Counted from the stretch's first letter, positions 50,376 to 60,037 are shown. The stretch is DNA of 64,000 nucleotides from Stenotrophomonas maltophilia (GCF_002799245.1 NZ_NEQV01000001.1:923000-986999); one strand, 5' to 3'. Numbers and translations are program-made. Notes: generated by a model not told the origin, from the letters alone.

Positions 50376-53203
50376 TAGAGGATGGCGGTGGCGAACAGGC
50401 CCTTGGCACGCTGCGTATCACCGCCACCGATCGCGAAGCGGTACTGCACGGTCAGGTCCAGGTAGGAGCGCGGCGTATTGTAGTGATCCTCGCGGAACCA
50501 GTAGCGCACGCCCACGCCCGGCCCCGCGCCGAGTGACCAGCTGCGCTGCGTATCGTTGAGCGCGAACGACTGCGCCGGGAACAGCGGGTAACGGATGTCG
50601 CGCACGCGCGAGCGCTGGTCCAGCCAGTCCGCCCCCACCACCACGTACGGCGTGACCACCCAGTGGGTCTGTCCGGCACCAAAGCGGAAGCTGCGGCCGG
50701 CGCGCAGTTCACCGGCAGCGAACCACTGTTCGCGGTGCAGGCGCCCGTTCGCATCGCCGATCCGCCGCACCGGCGTGCCGCTGGCATCGACTGCGTCCAG
50801 GGTGAAATGCGCGCTGTTGTCATCCCAGGTGTAGCCGCCCTGCGCGTAGCCGCTGACCATCCACCACTGGTTCACATCGGTGCGCAGGTCGGTGCCGTGG
50901 TAATAGCCGTAGGTCAGGTAGGACATCCAGCCACCGGAACCGCTGGCCAAGCGGTAGCGGGCCAGTGTGCTGGTTTCCAGTGGTGGGTTCAGGGCCAGCT
51001 GCAGGCTGCACTGCACAGCCGCCGATGCAGGATAGACATCGCCCGAGCGGGTGGCGCTGCCGAGAAACTGGCGGCGCTCGATGCCGGCGCTCAGGCCGGT
51101 CTGGCCGAAGGCGTAGCGCATGCCGAACGAGGCGATGGTGGACGGCCAGCCAGTGGTTGAACGCGAATGGCTGAGACGCTCGGCGCGTGCGCGTGCGTCC
51201 GGGGTCGATTCGCCGGTGCATGGATCCACCGCGCGGATCGATTCGTAGGTGCCGCCCTGGTCGTACAGGGTGTTGAGCAGTCGCACGTAGAGCTCCAGCG
51301 TGCCGTGCTGGTCGTTGAAAGCCGGGGGCCGCCAGAACGCTTCCAGCGTGCTGAACACCGAATCGCCCGGCGTACTGATCGCCGCGCCGCCGACATTGGT
51401 CGCCGCCTGGCGCGCGCCACGGAAACCGGCCGAGGCGATCACGCCCCACTCGCGCGAGTAGTTGGCGATGGCATCACGCACGTTGTAGCGCTGGTGCTCA
51501 TCCAGCGGCAGCTCACCGGCATCGGCGCGATCAATGGCGCTGCGCAGCAGCGTCACCGCCTGTGGATGATCGCCGTTGGCCGCACTCGCGTACGCCTGGT
51601 CGAGCACGACGCTCTTCGGTGCATTGCCGGTCGCCTCGGCGGCACGGAAATCGGCCAGCGCGCGCGCCGGTTCGCGCGCCTTCTGGTTGAGGTAGCCACG
51701 CTGCATCAGCAGCCCGGCGTCGGCAGGATGCTGTGCCAGTGCCGTATCCAGGCGCTGCCGCGCTTCATCCTGCTGGCTGCGGTTGCCCGCCGCCAGCGTG
51801 GTGGTCAGCAGCTCCTGCAGCTGCGTGTCGTCCGGTGCGGCCTGCAGCGCCTGGCGCGCTGCGCCAATGGCCTCGGCATAGTCCTGCCGCGCGTAGGCTG
51901 CATAGGCGCGTTGTGCAGCGCCTCCGTCACCCTGCAGGTCCGCCGGCATCAGCTCGCAGACGTTGCCGCTGTCACCAGGCTCGCAGTACTGGAACGGCGC
52001 CGGATAGGCCTGCGCAGTCATCCGCGGAAGCTCGTGACTGGAACCGATCGCCCTGGTGCGCTGCTCGATGCCCTGCTGCAGCAGCTGCTGTGCCCGTGCG
52101 TCGCTCCCACCTGCAGGCGCCTCCCCCTGCAGCGGCACCATCAGTGCAGCCGCACGGGCGCGATCGCCGGCGGCCAGGGCCGCATCCACCGCCAGCAGGC
52201 GCACGTTGCGCTGCTGCGTTGTTGCTCCTGGCGTGGCGAGCGCGGCGTCGAAGTCCTCGTTGGCGAGCACGGTATTGCCTTGCCGCTGGCGCAGATAGCC
52301 GCGCATCACCCGCGCGTTGAGATCCTGGCCGTCAGCCTGCAAGGCCTGGTCGGCACTGCGCTCGGCGTCGGCCAACTGCCCCTGTTGCAGCTGCGCGGTG
52401 ATCAGCAGCAACCGATACGAGGCGACCTCCGGTGCGAGCTCGACGGCGGCACGCGCCTGCGCGACGGCAGCAGCATCGTCCTGCGTGGACAGCGATCGAT
52501 ATGCCTGCTGGGCCTGCAGCAGCGCGCGCTGGTGGTTCAGCGCCACACGCCGGGTACGCAGCGCCTCGCCATTCGGCGCGCCCAGCTGCAGCGCGGTGGC
52601 AATGGCAGCGTCGGCCTGTTCGGGCTGCTGCTGCGCCTCCAGCGCAGCCACCCACAGCAACGCCCAGGCGCCCTGATTCGGCTGCTGCCGGAAGGCCTGC
52701 TCGGCCTTGCTGGCCGCCTCTCCCATGCGTCCGGCGTCATAGGCGGCGTAGGCCCCGGTGGCCAGCGCGTAGGCCTGCTGCCGGCTGCGGTCTGCGGCAC
52801 TGCCGACCGGACGCGAGGGAGATGCAGCGCGCGCACTGCTGCCATCCGTGGAGGTGCTGCGTGCAGCGGTGGCAGCAGCCAGCGCCGGCAGGGCCGGATC
52901 CTTCAACCCCGCATCCAGTGCACGACGCGCCTGTTGCTGTGCCTCGGCCCCCCGGCCCAGTTTCTGCAACGCATAGATCTGCAGCAGGCGCAGCCGCACC
53001 ACATCCGGGCGCAGCCGGATCGCTTCAGTGGACTGCTGGTAAGCCGCGCGGTAGTCGCCACGCTCATAGGCGGAGAACGCCTGCTCGGCAATGCGGTAGG
53101 CAGCACCGGACAGCGGCAGTGCGGCATCGGCCTGTGCCAGCACCGGCGCGGCCGCCGCGGCCAGTGCCACGGCAATGACGGTGGACAGCAGCGTGGTCTT
53201 CAT
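50369..53203 (-). CDS. nfrA: NfrA-like outer-membrane protein (phage N4 receptor subunit A type)
   Basis: A 944-residue protein: signal peptide (1-23), TPR-type helical repeats up to about residue 600 with a low-complexity spacer near 110-140, then a beta-rich C-terminal domain (about 620-944) ending in ILYY, the aromatic end of an outer-membrane barrel. In the barrel part, GGWMSYLTYGYYHGTDLR, YAQGGYTWDDN and VGVRYWFRE match the NfrA C-terminal domain. In E. coli NfrA exports the surface glycan that serves as phage N4 receptor. Last gene of a four-gene operon; ATG overlaps the nfrB stop (53200-53203). Confidence 0.85.
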   Translation of the reverse strand: MKTTLLSTVIAVALAAAAAPVLAQADAALPLSGAAYRIAEQAFSAYERGDYRAAYQQSTEAIRLRPDVVRLRLLQIYALQKLGRGAEAQQQARRALDAGLKDPALPALAAATAARSTSTDGSSARAASPSRPVGSAADRSRQQAYALATGAYAAYDAGRMGEAASKAEQAFRQQPNQGAWALLWVAALEAQQQPEQADAAIATALQLGAPNGEALRTRRVALNHQRALLQAQQAYRSLSTQDDAAAVAQARAAVELAPEVASYRLLLITAQLQQGQLADAERSADQALQADGQDLNARVMRGYLRQRQGNTVLANEDFDAALATPGATTQQRNVRLLAVDAALAAGDRARAAALMVPLQGEAPAGGSDARAQQLLQQGIEQRTRAIGSSHELPRMTAQAYPAPFQYCEPGDSGNVCELMPADLQGDGGAAQRAYAAYARQDYAEAIGAARQALQAAPDDTQLQELLTTTLAAGNRSQQDEARQRLDTALAQHPADAGLLMQRGYLNQKAREPARALADFRAAEATGNAPKSVVLDQAYASAANGDHPQAVTLLRSAIDRADAGELPLDEHQRYNVRDAIANYSREWGVIASAGFRGARQAATNVGGAAISTPGDSVFSTLEAFWRPPAFNDQHGTLELYVRLLNTLYDQGGTYESIRAVDPCTGESTPDARARAERLSHSRSTTGWPSTIASFGMRYAFGQTGLSAGIERRQFLGSATRSGDVYPASAAVQCSLQLALNPPLETSTLARYRLASGSGGWMSYLTYGYYHGTDLRTDVNQWWMVSGYAQGGYTWDDNSAHFTLDAVDASGTPVRRIGDANGRLHREQWFAAGELRAGRSFRFGAGQTHWVVTPYVVVGADWLDQRSRVRDIRYPLFPAQSFALNDTQRSWSLGAGPGVGVRYWFREDHYNTPRSYLDLTVQYRFAIGGGDTQRAKGLFATAILYY

Positions 53204-55347
53204 GCCGGCATGGCTCCGGGAGGCGGCGACTGCAGCGCGGCCGCACGCCGGCGCTGCTCCTGCATGGCCTGGGCCACGGCGTCTTCGGTGGTGATGCCCT
53301 GCTTGACCAGGTAATCGCCGATGCGGCCATCGCGCTGCGGCTTGTACTCGTCCAGTGCGATCTCGAAGCGCGCGTGGTCGATCAGGCGCATTTCCACCAG
53401 CAGGTCGCCAAGCAGGGGCACGTCGTCCAGCTGCCAGTGCCGGTCACCGCCGATCAGGCGCAGGCCGGCGTTGATTTCGCTTTCGCGGGCAATGCTCTGT
53501 TCGATGTGCTGGCTGTGGGTTTCCTGCTTCAGCAGCGCCAACGCGTCTTCGGGCAATGGGCTGGCCACGGCCAGCCGCAGTGTCCCTTCCTGGCGCGGCG
53601 GCAGCGGCAGCATGCGCCACTGCACGCAGGCATCGGTACTGACCGGGAACTGGCAGGCCCGCAGGTAGTCCACATCGATCACCGCGCGCTGCAGGTCACC
53701 CTGGAAGGCGATCGCCTCGGCCAGGGTCTCATCGTCCAGCCAACCCTGTGTGAGCAGGATGCGGCCCAGCGGCTGCTGCCGCCCGGCATGCTGCTGCTCC
53801 AGCGCCTGCTGCAGCCGCTCCGGTTCCACTGCCTGCCAGGTGGTCAACAGCTCGCCCAGCTGTTTGCGGGTCTGCACCAGCTGTGCCGCATCCGGGAAGT
53901 CGTGCATGGTCTTGTCCCAGACCATGCGCTTGCCGAACAGCAGGTAGGCCAGGAACACCTTCCACGCACGGGCGGTGGCCATGAAATTGATCATGTTGCC
54001 GACCACCATGCGCGGGATCGACATCAGCGCATGCTCCCAGCCGTACAACCGGTTGACGAAGTAGAAACGCTGCACGACGCGGGTCGCCAGCGCCGCAGTG
54101 GTCAGCAGCGCGACATTCATCTGCCAGGTACCGGCCTGGAACACGCTGGGGAACTGCATCGTCCATACCCCGGTCATCTTCAACAGCCAGAACAGCAGCA
54201 GCTGCAGGAAAATGATGTAGGCGATGATGCTGACGAACGAGGTGATGATGCCCTTGCGGTCGCGCGCCAGCAGGTACTTGGTGGCCAGCGAGCCACGCCA
54301 GCCCAGCGACTCCCAGCTCTGCAGGCCGATGCCCAGTACCCAGCGTGCCTTCTGCCGGTACGAGGCGCGGAAATTGTCGGGGAAGTACTCGCGCACGCAC
54401 AGTGCCATCTGCTGGGTGCGCTCGCGCACGGGCCCCCAGCCGAACCACGAGGGACGGCGCACGCGGAACTGCACCGGAAAGCGGGCGAAGATCGACTGCA
54501 TGCCCATCGCCGCCAGCCGCGCACCAACATCGTAATCCTCGGTGAGGCTGTCGGTGTTGAAAGGCTGGTTGCCGGTCTGCGCACTCAACGCCAGCAACGC
54601 GCGCCGCGAGAAGCAGGTACCGACGCCAGCCGACGGCACCATGCCGGATACGCTCTCGCGCACCACCAGGTCCTTGGCGTGCCATTCGGCGAACTCGTCC
54701 ATGTAGACACCGGCAACCAGTTCGTACCACTCGCGGTCCAGCGAAGTGACCGGCAACTGGATCATGTCCTTGCGCGGCAGCAGGTAGTTGTAGAAGCGCA
54801 GTTCCATCGGGTGCAGCACGTCTTCGCTGTCGTGCAGGATCACACCGGCGAACTCGATGTCGTGGCGCTTCTCGTAATCGAAGATCGCCAGGATCAGCCA
54901 GTTCAGGCAGTCGGCCTTGCTGGTCGGCCCGTCGTGCGGTACCTCCACGCGGCGCAGGCGCTTGTAGCGGCGCCGCATGCGCTCGACTTCGTCGATGGTC
55001 TGCTGGTCGTTGGGATAGGTGCCGACAAACACGACGTACTCGCGGTAGTCGAGCACATTGATCATGTTCTCCACCATCTGCGCGATGACGTCGTACTCCA
55101 TCCACGCCGGCACCATGATCGCCAGCGGCTGTTCCGGCCGCTGCAGCAGGTCTTCCTGGGTCAACGGCCGGTACGCATCGCGGCGCTTGATGGTGAGCGT
55201 GCGCCAGCTCTCGCGCACCCAGTACCAGACATCGATGAACAGGTCATCGAGGCTGGAGATCAGGATCAGCACGGCAACCGCCGCCGCCGTGGTTTCCAGG
55301 GCGGCGTAGTAGTTGGCCAGCTGGATGTTCCAGAACAGACCGTCCAC
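53200..55347 (-). CDS. nfrB: NfrB-like inner-membrane glycosyltransferase with two MshEN-type c-di-GMP modules
   Basis: A 715-residue GT2 enzyme. After one membrane segment (about 20-40) the catalytic domain shows HDSED at 172-176 (metal and UDP-sugar), TEDYD at 269-273 (base) and QKARW at 332-336 (acceptor site). Membrane segments follow at 365-395, 410-425 and 455-470. The C-terminal third has two stretches like MshEN domains: LGELL...LQQALEQQ...PLGRILLTQGWL (497-540) and LGDLLVEMRLID...IGDYLVKQGIT (645-690). In E. coli NfrB a C-terminal MshEN domain binds c-di-GMP and activates synthesis of an N-acetylmannosamine glycan. Starts six bases after the bcsB-like stop. Confidence 0.9.
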   Translation of the reverse strand: MDGLFWNIQLANYYAALETTAAAVAVLILISSLDDLFIDVWYWVRESWRTLTIKRRDAYRPLTQEDLLQRPEQPLAIMVPAWMEYDVIAQMVENMINVLDYREYVVFVGTYPNDQQTIDEVERMRRRYKRLRRVEVPHDGPTSKADCLNWLILAIFDYEKRHDIEFAGVILHDSEDVLHPMELRFYNYLLPRKDMIQLPVTSLDREWYELVAGVYMDEFAEWHAKDLVVRESVSGMVPSAGVGTCFSRRALLALSAQTGNQPFNTDSLTEDYDVGARLAAMGMQSIFARFPVQFRVRRPSWFGWGPVRERTQQMALCVREYFPDNFRASYRQKARWVLGIGLQSWESLGWRGSLATKYLLARDRKGIITSFVSIIAYIIFLQLLLFWLLKMTGVWTMQFPSVFQAGTWQMNVALLTTAALATRVVQRFYFVNRLYGWEHALMSIPRMVVGNMINFMATARAWKVFLAYLLFGKRMVWDKTMHDFPDAAQLVQTRKQLGELLTTWQAVEPERLQQALEQQHAGRQQPLGRILLTQGWLDDETLAEAIAFQGDLQRAVIDVDYLRACQFPVSTDACVQWRMLPLPPRQEGTLRLAVASPLPEDALALLKQETHSQHIEQSIARESEINAGLRLIGGDRHWQLDDVPLLGDLLVEMRLIDHARFEIALDEYKPQRDGRIGDYLVKQGITTEDAVAQAMQEQRRRAAALQSPPPGAMPA

Positions 55348-55353
55348 GGTGGA

Positions 55354-57555
55354 TCAATGCCCTGCGTTGGCGGACTTGCGGCGGCGCACCTGGGTGACGC
55401 GGGCGGCCAGCAGCGCGAATACGATCACGCCGACCAGCAGCAGCAGCCAGACCATGTGCCGTTCCCACTTCGATTGCGGATTGCCGTCCTGCGCGATACG
55501 CGTGCCATAGGGATCCTGGCGGTCGAATTCGTGCACGGCATCACTGCCGTCGAGCACGGCAAGATCGCCCCGCAGCAGCCGGAACGGCGCGCCGAACGAC
55601 GGCGCCTGAGCGCCCAGGTCGCTGTACAGCACGCCGAGCTGGCCGCCGGACGACCCCACCTGCACCACGGCGGCGCGATCCAGGCCGCTGACATCCAGCA
55701 GCGGCTGCGGCTTGCCACCGATCAGCAGGTGGCCGTCCTTCAGGCCGGCCACATCGACACCGGCCGGCGCCACGCCGAAGGCCAGCCACGGTGCGCCCGG
55801 GCTGACCGCGGCACCGGCATCGACCACCTTCAGCTCCGACGCCTCCGGCGAGGCGCCCACTGCGCTGGCCACCGCGATGACCTTGCCCAGCGATGCCGGC
55901 GCATCCTGCAGCCAGGCGCCGGGCACGAACACCTGGTTGCCACGTGACAGCTGGCTGCTGGCACCGACGAAATCACTGCCCAGCGAACGCTTGGCCAGGG
56001 TCAGGTGGCTGCTGGGCAGGATCGATACCGGATAGCCGGTGGCTGGATCGTGGCAGTAGGGGCGTGCCGGCTGGCGCAGGAAGCTGACCCGGATCTCGTT
56101 GCGCGCCGACAGCGCGTAGGCCGGTACCTTGGCCACCAGCCGTTGCGGCTGGCCGTTGGCCGACAGCACCTTGCCACCCAGCAGATAGTCGTTGAAGTAG
56201 ATCGTGGCCACCGCGCCCTGGCCGGCAGCATTGGGGGCCGCCGAAACATCGATCACCACCTGCTCGGGCAGGCGGCCATCGGCCGACAGCGCGCCGAGAT
56301 CGAAGCTGGCGCTGCGATCGGCGCGGGTGACCACATCCATCGTGCCGGCGATGTTGCCGAGCCGGCTCAGCAGCACCTGGTCACCGTCCAGCCTGGGCGT
56401 GCCCGCTGCGCTGACCTGCAGGCTGCGGCCCAGCGCATAGCTCCGCCACTGTTCGGCGAACAACCCAGCAACCTTGCCCGCTGCCGTCGGGTCGACCACC
56501 AGCGTCGGACGACCGGCAACGGCCACCACGCTGACCGACGCGTTGGCGGCGGGCTTCTCCAGGCCGCCCATGTCGGTGCCGCGCCACGCGGCAAACGCTG
56601 CGCCCGCATCAGCGCCAGCCGCGCCGACCTGTGCGGCCAGCGCATCCAGCGCCGCACGTACGCCGGATCGCAGAGCATCGCTGCCGATCATCACGTCGGC
56701 AGCCAACGGCCCGCTGTCACGCAACGACAGCAGCGCACCCACTTCGGCCAGATCCTTGATCGCATGCGCACGCTCGCCCTGAGCCAGCGCGGCATAGGCC
56801 GGCACGCCCTGCAGGCTGGCCGGGATGCTGATGCCGGCCAGGTCGACGCTGTCACCCACCTTGGGCAGCGCCACCACCTGTACCTGCTTGCCACCGGCCT
56901 GCAATGCGGTACCGATGCGCCAGGCCGCGTCGTAGGCGGGCGCCTGCAGCGCCTTGCCGTCCACCAGCAGGCGCACCTGCGGTGGCAACGCCCCCCACGC
57001 CTTGGCCACGGTATCCACGGCGCGGCCGTCGAAGCGGTAGCTGAAGCGCGAGTCTGGCGACAGCCGCAGCACGTTGGCCGGTGCACTCTGGTCGGCACAC
57101 TGGTAGTCGGACACGATCGACCACCAGCCGACACCGACCCGCACGAACCCGTTCTGGCGGGGTTCGCCATCGATGGCCAGCAGCTGGCTGGCATCGCCCT
57201 GGGCATCGGTGATCGAACGCGCGGCGATGGGATCGCCATCGACCGACCACAGGCCCGAGGTACGCCCGGCGTGGCCGCGCACGTAGCGCCCATCGAGCTG
57301 CAGCTGCGCATCACGGGTGGCAACGCCGGCCGGCACCGGCAGGTAGACCTCGCGCTGGCTCTCCTGCCCGCTCAACACCAGCGGCTGGCGGAAGCCGAGT
57401 TCGCGCAGGGTCATCTGCCGGTTGACCGTGCTGTCGCCACTCCATTCGGCGAACTGGCCGGCGACGCTGTCGGCGGCATGGGCACTGCCGACCCCGCCCG
57501 ACAGGACGAACGCGGCGGCGGAAACAAACAGGGAAGAGCGGCCGGTCTGGGTCAT
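55354..57555 (-). CDS. BcsB-like periplasmic/inner-membrane polysaccharide protein
   Basis: A 733-residue protein with signal peptide (1-27), two carbohydrate-binding/flavodoxin-like halves of BcsB type (MTLRELGFRQPLVLSGQES, LSPDSRFSYRFDG, FNDYLLGGKVL, VSFLRQPARPYC) and a single C-terminal membrane anchor (HMVWLLLLVGVIVFALLAA, about 698-717). In cellulose systems BcsB guides the polymer across the periplasm next to the synthase. Here no BcsA is present; the adjoining synthase is NfrB-like, so this protein probably guides the NfrB product. It overlaps wecB by ATGA. Confidence 0.82.
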   Translation of the reverse strand: MTQTGRSSLFVSAAAFVLSGGVGSAHAADSVAGQFAEWSGDSTVNRQMTLRELGFRQPLVLSGQESQREVYLPVPAGVATRDAQLQLDGRYVRGHAGRTSGLWSVDGDPIAARSITDAQGDASQLLAIDGEPRQNGFVRVGVGWWSIVSDYQCADQSAPANVLRLSPDSRFSYRFDGRAVDTVAKAWGALPPQVRLLVDGKALQAPAYDAAWRIGTALQAGGKQVQVVALPKVGDSVDLAGISIPASLQGVPAYAALAQGERAHAIKDLAEVGALLSLRDSGPLAADVMIGSDALRSGVRAALDALAAQVGAAGADAGAAFAAWRGTDMGGLEKPAANASVSVVAVAGRPTLVVDPTAAGKVAGLFAEQWRSYALGRSLQVSAAGTPRLDGDQVLLSRLGNIAGTMDVVTRADRSASFDLGALSADGRLPEQVVIDVSAAPNAAGQGAVATIYFNDYLLGGKVLSANGQPQRLVAKVPAYALSARNEIRVSFLRQPARPYCHDPATGYPVSILPSSHLTLAKRSLGSDFVGASSQLSRGNQVFVPGAWLQDAPASLGKVIAVASAVGASPEASELKVVDAGAAVSPGAPWLAFGVAPAGVDVAGLKDGHLLIGGKPQPLLDVSGLDRAAVVQVGSSGGQLGVLYSDLGAQAPSFGAPFRLLRGDLAVLDGSDAVHEFDRQDPYGTRIAQDGNPQSKWERHMVWLLLLVGVIVFALLAARVTQVRRRKSANAGH

Positions 57556-58736
57556 GGCGTCACTTCATGCGGATGGGGGTGGACGGCACCGCCACTGCGG
57601 AGACCGGGCGAGAACTCGGGAAGGGGCGTGCCGCGCAGGGCTGCGACGATGCGGGCGCTGGCGCGGCCATCACCGTAGGGGCTGGCATCAGGGTCGAAGC
57701 GGGTCGGCTGCGGGGGCTGTGCCAATGCTGCGTTGACGCCCTCGACGATGCGCGAGGGCGTGGTGCCGACCAGCGTCACCACACCGGCCTCGACCGCCTC
57801 CGGGCGTTCGGTGACGTCGCGCATCACCAGCACCGGTTTGGCCAGGGCCGGCGCTTCTTCCTGCACACCACCGGAGTCGGTGAGGATGGCATCGGCACGC
57901 TGCATCAGGCGCACGAAACGCAGGTAGTCCTGCGGCGGCACCAGGTGCACATTGTCGAGGTTGCCGAGGTGGGCGTTGACCGGTCCCTGCACGTTCGGAT
58001 TGAGGTGCACCGGATACAGCACCTGCAGGTCCGGCCGCCGGGCCAGCTCGGCCAGCGCACGGCAGATGTCCTCGAAGCCCTGGCCGAAGCTCTCGCGGCG
58101 GTGGCCGGTGACCAGCAGCAGGCGGCGCCCGGGGTCGAGCATGTGGAAGGGTTGGTCGGCCCGGGCACGCAGTGCCGGATCGGCATCCAGGCGCTGCACG
58201 GTCTGCTGCAGGGCATCGATGACGGTGTTGCCGGTGACCAGGATCTGCCCGCCCAGATGCTCGCGGCCCAGGTTGGCGCGCGAGCCGGGGGTGGGCGCAT
58301 ACAGCTGATGGCCGACCACGTCGATCACCCGCCGGTTCATCTCCTCCGGCCACGGCCGGTTGATGTCGCCGGTGCGCAGGCCGGCCTCGACATGGCCGAT
58401 CGGGATGCGGTGGTGGAACGCGGCCAGGGCGGCGGTCATCGCCGTGGTGGTATCGCCGTGCACCAGCACGTAGTCGGGGCGGACCTGCGTGTAGAGCGCG
58501 TCAAGCCGCTCGAACAGCTTGGAACACAGGCCATTGAGGGTCTGGTTCGGCACCATGACATCAAGGTCATGGTCGGCCGTGATCTCGAACAGCGACATCA
58601 CCTGGTCGAGCATCGCCCGGTGCTGCCCGGTGATGCAGACCACCGATTCGATGTCCGCGGCCTGTGCCAATGCCCGCACCAGCGGCCCCATCTTGATCGC
58701 TTCCGGTCGGGTGCCAAACACCGACAGGACCTTCAC
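57552..58736 (-). CDS. wecB: UDP-N-acetylglucosamine 2-epimerase (non-hydrolysing)
   Basis: A 394-residue epimerase. KVLSVFGTRPEAIKMGPLV, VLVHGDTTTAM, GHVEAGLRTGD, VTGHRRESFG and DSGGVQEEAP run parallel to E. coli WecB (376 residues). It makes UDP-ManNAc. The GTG at 58736, with GGGAG seven bases before it, is the likely start; the frame continues 12 codons to a TTG. As the first gene of the nfr operon it probably supplies the sugar donor for NfrB, rather than enterobacterial common antigen, whose other genes are not here. Confidence 0.92.
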   Translation of the reverse strand: MKVLSVFGTRPEAIKMGPLVRALAQAADIESVVCITGQHRAMLDQVMSLFEITADHDLDVMVPNQTLNGLCSKLFERLDALYTQVRPDYVLVHGDTTTAMTAALAAFHHRIPIGHVEAGLRTGDINRPWPEEMNRRVIDVVGHQLYAPTPGSRANLGREHLGGQILVTGNTVIDALQQTVQRLDADPALRARADQPFHMLDPGRRLLLVTGHRRESFGQGFEDICRALAELARRPDLQVLYPVHLNPNVQGPVNAHLGNLDNVHLVPPQDYLRFVRLMQRADAILTDSGGVQEEAPALAKPVLVMRDVTERPEAVEAGVVTLVGTTPSRIVEGVNAALAQPPQPTRFDPDASPYGDGRASARIVAALRGTPLPEFSPGLRSGGAVHPHPHEVTP

Positions 58737-59002
58737 CGGGGCGCTCCCGAAGGCCGGCGCGGGGGGAGACAAGCAGCAGTGGCCACGTCTGGATCCTTTC
58801 GGCGTTCCCGTCCAATACCCGCAGGCAGGAGACGGTCACCTCATGAGGGAACTCCAAATTCGCGACGTACATCACACTCAGTTGACGGTACGTGCGTCGT
58901 GGCATTGATCTTCATCGTTGGAAGATCAAGACGCAGTCAACGCCGCCCGTGGAACCGGCGACGTTGCGGTGGAACGCAGCAGGGACAGCCGCCTGGGCGG
59001 CC
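58737..59002 (-). promoter_or_regulatory. control region upstream of the wecB-nfr operon
   Basis: This 266-bp gap contains no gene. On the minus strand TGTGA-TGTACG-TCGCG (plus 58861-58876) matches one half of the CRP/Clp consensus TGTGA-N6-TCACA fully and the other in part. Clp of xanthomonads is a CRP-like factor that c-di-GMP releases from DNA, so a site here would be meaningful, but the match is incomplete. Confidence 0.35.
58905..58929. promoter_or_regulatory. 9-bp perfect inverted repeat TTGATCTTC / GAAGATCAA
   Basis: The arms enclose ATCGTTG. No T run follows on the minus strand, so it is either an operator of the wecB-nfr operon or a weak end of the fimbrial transcript. Confidence 0.6.
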
Positions 59003-60037
59003 TTACTCGTACTGGATGGTGAACGTGGCCTGGCCGTTCGCGACACCCGCGCCGACCGTGCCGGCCTGGGTCTGCACATAGCGCGCGCGCAGCGGCAGCG
59101 CCATGACGCTGGTCCCCGGCGCGGTGGTGCCGACGTTGATGGTCTGGCCGAAGCGCACTTCACGCTCGGTGGTGCCATCGCGCTGGACCATCTGGATGCC
59201 GATGCGGGTCGCACTGTTGCTGGCTGCGCTGAGCTTCAGCACGCCCGGCATGTTCGAGCTGTCCTGGTCGGCATCCAGGCGGATGCCGATCTTGCTCTGG
59301 TAGGCGGCGACGTTGCTGCCCTGGCAGTTCAGCCGGATCTCGAAATCGCGATCGACCGCGCGCGAACCGACACCGGTGAAGGTGGTGTTGGGCACGCTGC
59401 CGAAGTCGACGGCGATGTTGCGGCTGCCGGCCTGCACTTCGCAGGTCGGGCTGACCACGGTGGTGCCCGAGCCCTTGAAGGTCGAGGTCAGTACCGGGCG
59501 ACTGGCACCATCACCGTCGAAGTAGTACGTGGTGAAGCGGCCGTTCGGCGCGATCACGCCCGAACCGGTCTGCGCGGCGGTCTTGATCAGCTGGATGCGG
59601 AAGGTGCCGCCAATCAGCGAGATGGTGGCGTTGCCGGCAAAGTTGATGGAGTGCGGGTAGTAGGTCTGGATGGCGCCGGAATCGCGGAACAGGCGGATGC
59701 CCACGCCGGCAACATCGGTTTCATACACATTGGAGAAACCGGCAACCGGCCGCCGCTGCGCTGCGTTGACGTACTCACCGATGGAACGGCCACCGGACCA
59801 GTCGCAGCGCGCAACGCTGTTCTGCTGGGTGATCGACTCGCTGATCTCCTTGATCACGCCACCGACCGGCGTGCTGGGCAGGATCACGATCTGGCCCATG
59901 TCCATGGTCACGTCCTGCGCGGTGAACCAGCTGGACTGGATGCGGCACGCGGCACTGGCCTGCTGTGCCAGCAGCGCGCCGCCCAGCATCGCAACGACTG
60001 TCAGTGCCTTGCGGCGACGGGAAGAAATCATCGGCAT
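59003..60037 (-). CDS. fimbrial tip adhesin
   Basis: A 344-residue protein with signal peptide (to about ASA). The N-terminal 200 residues form an unassigned receptor-binding domain. The C-terminal half is a pilin domain with CEVQAGSRNIAVDFG, RDFEIRLNCQG and the final beta strand QATFTIQYE that fits the chaperone. It should cap the SMF-1-type fimbria. Start at MPMISSRR (60037) is set by GGAGG four bases before; it overlaps the usher end by ten bases. Confidence 0.85.
   Translation of the reverse strand: MPMISSRRRKALTVVAMLGGALLAQQASAACRIQSSWFTAQDVTMDMGQIVILPSTPVGGVIKEISESITQQNSVARCDWSGGRSIGEYVNAAQRRPVAGFSNVYETDVAGVGIRLFRDSGAIQTYYPHSINFAGNATISLIGGTFRIQLIKTAAQTGSGVIAPNGRFTTYYFDGDGASRPVLTSTFKGSGTTVVSPTCEVQAGSRNIAVDFGSVPNTTFTGVGSRAVDRDFEIRLNCQGSNVAAYQSKIGIRLDADQDSSNMPGVLKLSAASNSATRIGIQMVQRDGTTEREVRFGQTINVGTTAPGTSVMALPLRARYVQTQAGTVGAGVANGQATFTIQYE

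Noticed and set aside
58567..58905. A 112-codon frame overlapping the wecB start region
   Set aside because: It runs mostly within wecB in another frame, has no ribosome site or family similarity.
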